Made by a program: the position numbers and the translations under genes
Assembly (NCBI GenBank): GCA_964438695.1
Contig: CAYTKP010000022.1
Location: 1 to 14,491, forward strand
Length of the DNA: 14,491 bases
Origin: Phoenicimicrobium sp964438695
Lineage (GTDB): Bacteria > Atribacterota > Phoenicimicrobiia > Phoenicimicrobiales > Phoenicimicrobiaceae
Reading direction: 5' to 3'
In this document: positions 1 to 4,522 of the stretch, one piece after another
Position numbering within the stretch: the first letter of the stretch is position 1
How the letters are laid out: each line of letters starts with the position of its first letter
The notes under the pieces: model-generated
Seen by the model: the letters and a program-made list of their open reading frames with translations, nothing else
What the model was told of the DNA's origin: nothing
Database searches by the model: none

Positions 1-2
1 TG

Positions 3-395
3 AACTTAGGCATTAGAAAACCTTTAATTTTAGGAGTAACTTTACTTACCAGCATCAACCAAGAAATTTTAGAAAAAGACCTAGGAATAAAAAGAAGATT
101 AGAAGAACAAGTAGTTCATCTGGCCAAATTAGCCAAAACTGCGGGTCTTGATGGAGTAGTGGCTTCTTCCCGGGAAATTGAGAGTATAAGGAAGGCCTGT
201 GGAGAAGATTTCATAATTCTAACTCCTGGGATACGGCCTGTAGGTAAATCCTTTGATGACCAGAAAAGGATAATGACTCCCCGAGAAGCCACAAGATTAG
301 GGGCTGATTTTTTGGTGGTAGGAAGACCTATAAGAGATGCTGCTGATCCGGTAGAAGCAGCCAAAGAAATATTAAAAGAAATGGAGGAAAATTAA
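3..395 (+). CDS. pyrF: Orotidine 5'-phosphate decarboxylase, C-terminal part (5' end outside window)
   Basis: The frame is open from the first complete codon at the window edge to TAA, giving the last 130 residues of the enzyme that decarboxylates OMP to UMP, the final step of de novo pyrimidine synthesis in the cytosol. Seen in the sequence are the beta-strand and phosphate-loop signatures of the family in order: GVTLLTSI near the window start, DGVVASSREIE in the middle, and TPGIRP followed by TPREATRLGADFLVVGRPI, the last segment binding the substrate phosphate. The catalytic Asp-Lys-Asp region lies upstream of the window. The gene is followed after two bases by pyrE, whose ribosome-binding site lies inside the pyrF end, so the two are cotranscribed. 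Family identity is certain from these motifs; only the N-terminus is missing. Confidence 0.95.
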   Translation, partial: NLGIRKPLILGVTLLTSINQEILEKDLGIKRRLEEQVVHLAKLAKTAGLDGVVASSREIESIRKACGEDFIILTPGIRPVGKSFDDQKRIMTPREATRLGADFLVVGRPIRDAADPVEAAKEILKEMEEN

Positions 396-397
396 AG

Positions 398-982
398 ATG
401 ATTATTGACACAGAAGAAGTGATGAAAAAATTCGAACAGGCAGGAGCTATTCAGAAAGGTCATTTTAAATTAACCTCAGGAGTACATAGTGATACCTATA
501 TCCAATGTGCTCAAGTGATGCAATATCCAGGATTTATGAATAATCTGTGTAGTGAATTGGGGAAGAAATTTAGGGGAAATGACATTGATGTAATCGTAGG
601 ACCTGCCATAGGAGGCATTATTATGGCTCACGTAATGGCCCAGGTATTAGGTCCCTGGGTGAGAGCAATCTTTACCGAGAGAGAAAATGGGAAGATGAGA
701 TTAAGGCGTAGTTTTGAGATAAAAGAGGGAGAAAAGGTATTAGTAGTAGAGGATGTTACCACTACAGGAAGTTCAGTAAGAGAGGTCATTGAAATCGTAA
801 AATCAAGAAAGGGGAAAGTTGTAGGAGTAGGAGTATTAATTGATCGAAGTGGAGGAAGAGTAAATTTTGGAGTAAAGACGGAAAAACTTTTAACTGTAGA
901 CATAAAGACCTATCTTCCCGAAGAATGCCCTCTATGCAAAGAAAAGATTCCCATAGCTAAGCCAGGGAGTCGATATCTTTAA
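398..982 (+). CDS. pyrE: Orotate phosphoribosyltransferase
   Basis: This 194-residue cytosolic enzyme joins orotate to PRPP to give OMP, the step just before PyrF. The PRPP-binding loop VLVVEDVTTTGSSV sits at residues 114-127 with the two acidic residues expected of type I phosphoribosyltransferases. Upstream are the orotate-site stretch KLTSGVHSDTYIQ (24-36) and IVGPAIGGI (66-74). The C-terminus has a CPLC pair (Cys177, Cys180) followed by KPGSR, a tail I recall from the Firmicutes/thermophile subgroup of PyrE. The start is the ATG two bases after the pyrF stop, with GGAGG at 383-387. Length is normal for the family. No terminator is evident between it and the next gene, but a new promoter lies downstream. 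Confidence 0.96.
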   Translation: MIIDTEEVMKKFEQAGAIQKGHFKLTSGVHSDTYIQCAQVMQYPGFMNNLCSELGKKFRGNDIDVIVGPAIGGIIMAHVMAQVLGPWVRAIFTERENGKMRLRRSFEIKEGEKVLVVEDVTTTGSSVREVIEIVKSRKGKVVGVGVLIDRSGGRVNFGVKTEKLLTVDIKTYLPEECPLCKEKIPIAKPGSRYL

Positions 983-1025
983 AATAGGTTATTAAAAAGC
1001 AGATTGAATAATCAGGATTTAACTT

Positions 1026-1054
1026 TTGAAGATAACTAAGTTTAATGCTATAAT
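1026..1054 (+). promoter_or_regulatory. Sigma-70-type promoter for the flavin oxidoreductase gene
   Basis: TTGAAG at 1026-1031 and a perfect TATAAT at 1049-1054 are separated by 17 bases, and TGC directly precedes the -10 (extended -10). Transcription would start near 1061, giving a leader of about 72 nt to the ATG at 1133. The leader holds a small hairpin, AGGGGA (1081-1086) with TCTCCT (1093-1098, one G-U), of unknown meaning. The ribosome-binding site GAGG is at 1121-1124. The promoter separates this gene from pyrFE. Confidence 0.75.
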
Positions 1055-1132
1055 GTTTTAGAGCATCGGAATTTCAAAAAAGGGGAATTTACTCTCCTGA
1101 CAATTTTGTGAACAGAGTAAGAGGTTAAATTT

Positions 1133-2242
1133 ATGAATGTAAAAGAGGTACCTAAATTAGTAATAGGTGATTTGGTAGCCAGGGTCCCTATTATTCAAGG
1201 AGGAATGGGTGTAGGAATATCTTTGTCGGGTTTAGCTTCAGCCGTAGCCAATGCTGGGGGTATCGGAGTTATTGCTACTGCGGGAATTGGTATGTTGGAA
1301 CCAGATTTTTCCACAAATTTTTCTCTGGCAAACAGAAGGGCATTACAGAAAGAGATAAGAAAAGCAAGGAAGATGACCAAAGGTATTATTGGGGTAAATA
1401 TAATGGTTGCCCTTACTGATTTTTATAATTTGGTAAAAGTGGCAGTAGAAGAAGGTGTAGATTTAGTTTTAATGGGTGCCGGATTACCCTTAAGAAAACT
1501 TCAAATGTTGCTCCCTGACAAATTAAGAGATATTAATGCCAAAATCGTTCCTATTGTTTCATCTTCTCGAGCAGCAAAAGTTATATTTCAATACTGGCAG
1601 AAGAATTATAATTATGTCCCTGATGCAGTAGTTGTGGAAGGTCCATTAGCCGGCGGACATCTTGGTTTCAAAAGGGAGCAGATTGATGACCCTGATTGCG
1701 CTTTAGAGAAGATATTACCTGATGTAATCGCTACTATAAAACCTTTTGAACAGTACTTCCATAAAAATATTCCGGTGATTGCTGCTGGTGGTATTTATAC
1801 TGGGGCAGATATTTATAAATTTATGCAATTGGGGGCACAAGGAGTCCAGATGGCTACCAGGTTTGTAGCTACTTATGAGTGCGATGCCTCCATAAAATTT
1901 AAAGAGACTTATATAAAGAGCAAGAAAGATGACCTGGTTATAATTGACAGTCCAGTAGGGTTACCCGGAAGAGCGATAAGGAATAAGTTCCTTGAGGAAG
2001 TATCTTCTGGGGTTAGGAAACCTTTTAAATGTCCCTGGAAGTGTTTAAGAACCTGCAATTTTAAAAAAGCCCCTTATTGTATCGCTCTTGCCCTAACTAA
2101 TGCTCAACAGGGGAAGCTCGAGGATGGATTTGCTTTTGCGGGAGCCAATGCCTATCGGGCGGATAAAATTATCTCAGTCAAGGAACTCATGGCAACTTTG
2201 ACAGAAGAATATAAAAAGGTAGCATATAATTTAAGTCAATAA
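1133..2242 (+). CDS. NAD(P)H-dependent flavin oxidoreductase, nitronate monooxygenase / FabK-like family
   Basis: This 369-residue protein is an FMN-dependent TIM-barrel enzyme of the 2-nitropropane dioxygenase family. Members oxidise nitronates or act as enoyl-ACP reductase (FabK); substrate cannot be told from sequence. Visible motifs are IIQGGMGVGISLSGLA (20-35), the glycine turn of the FMN site, the GGHLGF segment with His176 in the position of the catalytic histidine of class I nitronate monooxygenases, AAGGIYTG for FMN phosphate binding, and GAQGVQMATRF. The C-terminal part carries four cysteines (300, 304, 308, 316) in a CPWKCLRTCNF context, a feature I recall from clostridial members annotated as nitronate monooxygenase; it could be structural or bind metal. 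It is longer than FabK (about 310-330 residues) because of this tail. It has its own promoter and no obvious functional link to pyrFE. ATG with GAGG eight bases upstream fixes the start. Confidence 0.88.
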   Translation: MNVKEVPKLVIGDLVARVPIIQGGMGVGISLSGLASAVANAGGIGVIATAGIGMLEPDFSTNFSLANRRALQKEIRKARKMTKGIIGVNIMVALTDFYNLVKVAVEEGVDLVLMGAGLPLRKLQMLLPDKLRDINAKIVPIVSSSRAAKVIFQYWQKNYNYVPDAVVVEGPLAGGHLGFKREQIDDPDCALEKILPDVIATIKPFEQYFHKNIPVIAAGGIYTGADIYKFMQLGAQGVQMATRFVATYECDASIKFKETYIKSKKDDLVIIDSPVGLPGRAIRNKFLEEVSSGVRKPFKCPWKCLRTCNFKKAPYCIALALTNAQQGKLEDGFAFAGANAYRADKIISVKELMATLTEEYKKVAYNLSQ

Positions 2243-2302
2243 ACAAAAAATTTAAAAAAAGTTTATTAAATTGAAAATAGTTACAAAAAAACACAAAAAA
2301 AT

Positions 2303-2330
2303 TTGACAAAATCGAAAAGTGTGCTATACT
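2303..2330 (+). promoter_or_regulatory. Strong sigma-70-type promoter for the RRM protein gene
   Basis: A perfect TTGACA (2303-2308) and TATACT (2325-2330) are 16 bases apart, with TGC just before the -10 (extended -10) and an A-rich tract upstream that resembles an UP element. Transcription should start near 2336-2338. This is the best-looking promoter in the window and suits an abundant small RNA-binding protein. Confidence 0.85.
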
Positions 2331-2336
2331 TAGTTA

Positions 2337-2544
2337 GTCTGTTAAGTAAAAAGACTTACTTTTGTTACTCAAAAGAGATGCTAACAACAATCAACTAAAT
2401 TTTCTATAACAGATTGTTAAAAAAGGATCTCTGGTGTTTTAATAATGTTATCGTTAAGAGTTTAGAATCATTTCCTTGCTTCTTCTCTCCCAAAGAAACG
2501 TTATTGGACCTAAGAGAAATAATAAGAAAAAGGAGGGAGAAAGT
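2337..2544 (+). promoter_or_regulatory. Long structured 5' leader of the RRM gene, possible RNA switch
   Basis: About 208 untranslated nt separate the predicted start of transcription from the ATG. Three structures can be read. AGTCTGTTA (2336-2344) pairs with TAACAGATT (2407-2415, one G-U), closing a domain from the very 5' end. TCTCTCC (2484-2490) pairs with GGAGGGA (2532-2538), burying the whole Shine-Dalgarno sequence. The same pyrimidine tract (TTCTCT, 2483-2488) can instead pair with AGAGAA (2513-2518), freeing the ribosome-binding site. Such competing stems are typical of temperature- or protein-responsive leaders, but the function here is inferred. Confidence 0.5.
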
Positions 2545-2811
2545 ATGCAAGGTAGTAAATTGTATGTAGGAAATCTTAAGTATTCTGTAACTAATGATGA
2601 ATTAAATGAATTATTTGCTGGTTACGGTGAAGTTAAGAATGTAAACATTATTGAAGGCAAAGGCTTTGGTTTTGTAGAAATGTCTTCTTCAGATGAAGCT
2701 GCAAAAGCAAAGGATGCTTTGAATAATTCTGATTTTGAAGGTCGTCCTTTAAAGATTGATGAAGCTCGTCCACCGAGACCAAGAACCGAATATCGTAGTC
2801 GCAGATTCTAA
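2545..2811 (+). CDS. Small single-RRM RNA-binding protein
   Basis: The 88-residue product consists of one RNA-recognition motif followed by a short basic tail. RNP2 is LYVGNL (residues 6-11) and RNP1 is KGFGFVEM (39-46), with the aromatic residues at the positions that stack on RNA bases. The tail from about 75 is rich in Arg and Pro and ends RSRRF. Bacterial proteins of this size and form, best known from cyanobacteria (Rbp), bind RNA and are often cold-induced; a role in RNA chaperoning is likely, but targets are unknown. The start is the ATG preceded by AGGAGGGA (2531-2538). An in-frame upstream TTG at 2476 would add 23 residues but lies upstream of that Shine-Dalgarno sequence and has none of its own, so it is rejected. 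The gene is monocistronic: strong promoter, long leader, and a terminator 19 bases after the stop. Confidence 0.93.
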   Translation: MQGSKLYVGNLKYSVTNDELNELFAGYGEVKNVNIIEGKGFGFVEMSSSDEAAKAKDALNNSDFEGRPLKIDEARPPRPRTEYRSRRF

Positions 2812-2830
2812 GATAAATATTTAAGGTAAA

Positions 2831-2884
2831 AAATAAAATAGAGGCAATTCTTAACAATAGGAATTGCCTCTATTTTATTTTTTT
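2831..2884 (+). terminator. Rho-independent terminator after the RRM gene
   Basis: Bases 2831-2850 and 2861-2880 are a perfect 20-bp inverted repeat around a 10-nt loop, with core GAGGCAATTC / GAATTGCCTC, flanked by an A-rich 5' arm and a T-rich 3' tail ending in TTTT (2881-2884). The A/T symmetry means it could work in both directions. Confidence 0.93.
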
Positions 2885-3021
2885 AATGTAGGGGCATAAT
2901 TAGTCGTACCCATTCTTTTCTGTTATTTCATTTTCTCGCTGTATCGTTTTAAAAGAAGATTTTTGTGTATTTTTCAGCCTATTTAAAATGAATGGAAGTC
3001 AATTTTTAATTTTAACTTAAC
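2885..3021. other. Intergenic stretch without recognisable features
   Basis: AT-rich sequence between the RRM terminator and the hairpin that begins at 3022. No open frame of useful length and no convincing promoter or repeat were seen on either strand. Together with the following features it makes a gap of more than 1,100 bases between confident genes (2812-3946). Confidence 0.5.
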
Positions 3022-3095
3022 AAAAAGTCAGACTTAGTTTGGATTGCTACGGAATTTTTTCTAACGCAATTATATCCTAAATCTGGCTTTTTTTT
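3022..3095 (+). terminator. Orphan long hairpin followed by a T-run (terminator or small RNA 3' end)
   Basis: AAAAAGTCAGACTTAG (3022-3037) pairs with CTAAATCTGGCTTTTT (3077-3092) over 16 positions with one G-U and one C-A mismatch. An inner stem continues with ATTGC (3043-3047) and GCAAT (3066-3070). The lower arm runs into eight T residues (3088-3095). No gene ends nearby: the RRM gene already has a perfect terminator about 140 bases upstream. It may be a second terminator, the end of an unannotated small RNA, or a decayed small inverted-repeat element. Confidence 0.5.
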
Positions 3096-3114
3096 ACAAT
3101 AAATTAAGGGTTGT

Positions 3115-3189
3115 ATGACAAAAAAGCAATTAGCAAATATAGGGGTTAGATTCATAGAACCCATTATAAAACAATATATACAGTCTTAA
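3115..3189 (+). CDS. Possible 24-residue peptide, unknown
   Basis: An ATG preceded by TAAGGG (3105-3110) opens a 25-codon frame that begins MTKKQLANIGV, contains RFIEPIIKQY and ends with TAA. It has no stretch of obvious low complexity and reads like the N-terminus of a small soluble protein, but nothing is recognised. The ribosome-binding site is close (4-base spacing), and no promoter is evident between the preceding hairpin and the ATG. It could be a chance frame or the start of a lost gene. Confidence 0.2.
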   Translation: MTKKQLANIGVRFIEPIIKQYIQS

Positions 3190-3242
3190 TTTACAAAACT
3201 CTAAAAAAATTTTTTAAAAAAGAAGAATTTTTTAAATTTATG

Positions 3243-3251
3243 TGGTATAAT
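3243..3251 (+). promoter_or_regulatory. Extended -10 promoter upstream of the c-di-GMP riboswitch
   Basis: TGGTATAAT gives a perfect TATAAT (3246-3251) with TG in the extended -10 position. The -35 region 17 bases upstream (AAGAAT-like) is poor, so recognition would rest on the extended -10. Transcription from about 3258 would enter the riboswitch at 3346 after roughly 88 nt. A weaker AT-rich candidate near 3292-3300 cannot be excluded. Confidence 0.5.
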
Positions 3252-3345
3252 AAGTTTAAAAGTATCAAAAATAAATATTCATGTCATAATCTAATATTAT
3301 AAAGGCTTTTTTAATAGAAAGGAGAAATATTGAGATAATACTTCA

Positions 3346-3442
3346 AAAAAGTTGAGAAAGGTAAACTATCCCAAAGGATAGGCCGCAAAGTTATGGGCCT
3401 AAATCACTTTCAGTGACACGGATGCCAGACTGCCAACTTTTT
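3346..3442 (+). promoter_or_regulatory. Cyclic di-GMP-I (GEMM) riboswitch aptamer
   Basis: The conserved GEMM core is present in order: GAAAGGTAAAC (3355-3365), a hairpin CTATCC-CAAA-GGATAG (3366-3381), CGCAAAG (3384-3390), GGGCCTAAA (3395-3403), a small CACT/AGTG stem, and GGATGCCAGACTGCC (3420-3434) as the P3 side. AAAAAGTTG (3346-3354) and CAACTTTTT (3434-3442) form a perfect 9-bp closing stem. The G of GGTAAAC that corresponds to ligand-contacting G20 of the Vibrio Vc2 aptamer is retained, which favours c-di-GMP over c-GAMP. The hairpin loop is CAAA instead of the usual GNRA tetraloop, an oddity that may weaken docking. The switch lies upstream of the glycan locus; the first confident gene begins about 505 nt after the aptamer. 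Confidence 0.87.
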
Positions 3443-3468
3443 AACCAAATAAAGATTGGCAGTTTTTT
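3429..3468 (+). terminator. Riboswitch expression platform: terminator competing with the aptamer
   Basis: ACTGCCAA (3429-3436) pairs with TTGGCAGT (3456-3463), followed by a run of six T (3463-3468). The 5' arm is the same sequence that forms the 3' strands of aptamer P3 and closing stem P1 (from 3434). Aptamer and terminator therefore exclude each other: ligand should hold the aptamer, block the terminator and let transcription continue, an ON switch. The direction is inferred from base pairing only. Confidence 0.8.
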
Positions 3469-3740
3469 ATTTTGCCCATTGTTTCTCATTTTTCTTATCT
3501 TTATCCCTACATTTTTAAAGCAAAAAAATCACTCAAGAAATCTTATCATCTATCCGCTTAAAGACTGCCTGTAAAAAATTATTCTAAAAAATAATCGAAA
3601 CACTACTTATAAATTCCAACTTTAGAAGTTTATCTTCAACCCGATAAAGAAAATTAATATCCATTCATCATAGTATTATAAATAAATCACTTGAACTTTA
3701 TTTAATCTTAAAAAGAAGGCGATACCTCTTCTTGATTGTA

Positions 3741-3767
3741 TTGAAATGATTTAAATTTGCATTTCAA
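3741..3767. repeat. 8-bp perfect inverted repeat
   Basis: TTGAAATG (3741-3748) and CATTTCAA (3760-3767) are perfect reverse complements around an 11-base AT-rich centre that itself contains ATTTAAAT. The layout would suit a dimeric repressor operator or an RNA hairpin in the leader. No recognised regulator consensus applies. Confidence 0.45.
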
Positions 3768-3800
3768 CTCTATTAGAAAATTAAAAGGAATAAACTTTTA

Positions 3801-3878
3801 TTAAAAAAGTTAATTTATTTAATTGTGCTAATAGTGTCTTTAGCTCTTATCATAGCAGGTTGCAACTGTAATCTTTAA
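3801..3878 (+). pseudogene. Remnant of a lipoprotein signal peptide
   Basis: Read from 3801, the frame encodes two Lys, a run of about 15 hydrophobic residues and a lipobox ending LALIIAGCNCNL, then stops. LIIAGC is a textbook signal-peptidase II site with the lipidated Cys. No ATG or TTG lies in frame after the upstream stop, and the only in-frame GTG (3825) falls inside the hydrophobic run and has no ribosome-binding site. The protein would end four residues after the Cys. This looks like the first 25 or so codons of a lipoprotein gene that lost its start codon and body. It lies where the first gene controlled by the riboswitch would be expected. Confidence 0.4.
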
Positions 3879-3946
3879 ATATTTGCACATATGGGTAATA
3901 TTACACCGTAATAATATAGCACTTACCGATAGGAAGGTAAACCAAA

Positions 3947-4408
3947 ATGGTTAAAAATGAAAAGATAAATTACAATTTAACAAAGAGGATTAAATTACTG
4001 CTTCTGGTAGTTTGCTTTATCGTAGTAGGCTTTCTAGTTGTTGAATACATGCCTTCAGTAAAAGAAGCGCTTATTCTTGCGACTACTGTGAAACCGGAAA
4101 CGTTTACGGAGCTATATTTCGAGGACCATTTATCCCTTCCAAACAAAGTTACTTTATTTAAAGAAAATAACTTTAAATTTACAATTCATAATCTCGAAAA
4201 CAAAGATATGGAATACCCATATGAAGTCTATATTGACGTAAACAGAGAGAAACAGATGATTGATAAAAGTTCTGTTTTAATAAAAAACAATGAATATAAA
4301 ACAATTTCGGAAGCATTCGCAATTACAGTTCCAATACAAAGAGCTAAAGTCGTCGTAAACTTGATTAGCAAAAATCAACAAATTCATTTTTGGATGGGAG
4401 AAGAATAA
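3947..4408 (+). CDS. Membrane-anchored protein with DUF1616-like C-terminal domain
   Basis: The 153-residue protein has a basic N-terminus, one transmembrane helix at about 15-33 and an extracytoplasmic beta-rich domain from about 49. The domain opens with ETFTELYFEDHLSLP and continues with FKFTIHNLE and YPYEVYID; this pattern resembles the soluble C-terminal part of DUF1616 membrane proteins found in archaeal and bacterial glycosylation clusters. The function of that domain is unknown; from its position it may take part in glycan assembly or transport at the membrane. Full DUF1616 proteins have several helices before this domain, so this is a short form. The segment encoding GKPETF-like to LPN region is duplicated as DNA in the next gene. 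The start is ATG with AGGAAGG at 3931-3937; it is the first complete gene after the riboswitch. Identification is by motif recall and moderate. Confidence 0.6.
   Translation: MVKNEKINYNLTKRIKLLLLVVCFIVVGFLVVEYMPSVKEALILATTVKPETFTELYFEDHLSLPNKVTLFKENNFKFTIHNLENKDMEYPYEVYIDVNREKQMIDKSSVLIKNNEYKTISEAFAITVPIQRAKVVVNLISKNQQIHFWMGEE
4096..4140 (+). repeat. Copy 1 of a 45-bp duplicated coding segment
   Basis: This segment matches 4582-4626 at 40 of 45 positions, including exact blocks of 8, 9, 6 and 14 bases or more. It is read in the same frame in both genes and encodes ETFTELYFEDHLSLP here. The two host proteins are otherwise unrelated, so this is a local duplication or transfer of a short cassette and not gene duplication. 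Confidence 0.85.
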
Positions 4409-4417
4409 AAAAATAAA

Positions 4418-4442
4418 AATAATTATCCCGGTAATAATTATT
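4418..4442. repeat. Intergenic hairpin between the DUF1616-like gene and the first GT2
   Basis: AATAATTAT (4418-4426) and ATAATTATT (4434-4442) form a perfect 9-bp stem around CCCGGTA. The loop CCCGG can alternatively pair with CCGGG at 4479-4483, and AAAACTA (4443-4449) with TAGTTTT (4490-4496). There is no T-run, so it is not a standard terminator. It may stabilise or process the transcript. Confidence 0.4.
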
Positions 4443-4522
4443 AAAACTATTTGCAGGAGTATTTCTATAACAACAGTTCCGGGTTAAATTAGTTTTTATT
4501 TAAGAAAGGAGTGAAAAATAAA

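Larger units (their letters stand above)
3469..3946 (+). other. Long leader between riboswitch terminator and first glycan gene
   Basis: These 478 bases hold no intact gene. They contain a short hairpin AAGAAG (3713-3718) / CTTCTT (3728-3733), an 8-bp inverted repeat at 3741-3767, a decayed lipoprotein signal peptide (3801-3878), and a 10-bp palindrome GTAATATTAC (3895-3904). Just before the first gene, TTACC (3923-3927) can pair with GGTAA (3936-3940), covering part of its Shine-Dalgarno sequence AGGAAGG (3931-3937). Confidence 0.55.

Noticed and set aside
628..903. Minus-strand open frame opposite pyrE, and similar ones opposite other genes (1195-1380, 4612-4851, 6207-6458, 8507-8749, 12413-12649)
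   Set aside because: All are mirror frames of well-supported genes, are low in complexity (Ser/Thr/Ile/Phe-rich) and lack ribosome-binding sites.
983..1025. Terminator after pyrE
   Set aside because: The AT-rich stretch after the stop has no stable stem followed by a T-run.
2476..2544. Upstream in-frame TTG start that would lengthen the RRM protein by 23 residues
   Set aside because: The added residues lie upstream of the strong AGGAGGGA ribosome-binding site, have no site of their own, and the RRM fold begins right after the ATG at 2545.
2648..2857. Minus-strand open frame opposite the RRM gene and its terminator
   Set aside because: It runs across the terminator stem and mirrors the RRM gene; no promoter or ribosome-binding site on that strand.
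3469..3946. A second riboswitch or a T-box in the long leader
   Set aside because: No GCAAAG/GGCCTAA repeat, T-box motif or other recognised aptamer core was found; only small hairpins and a dyad are visible.
4511..4522. GTG start for the DPM1-like GT2
   Set aside because: The GTG overlaps the only Shine-Dalgarno sequence (AAAGGAG, 4505-4511); the ATG at 4523 has correct spacing.
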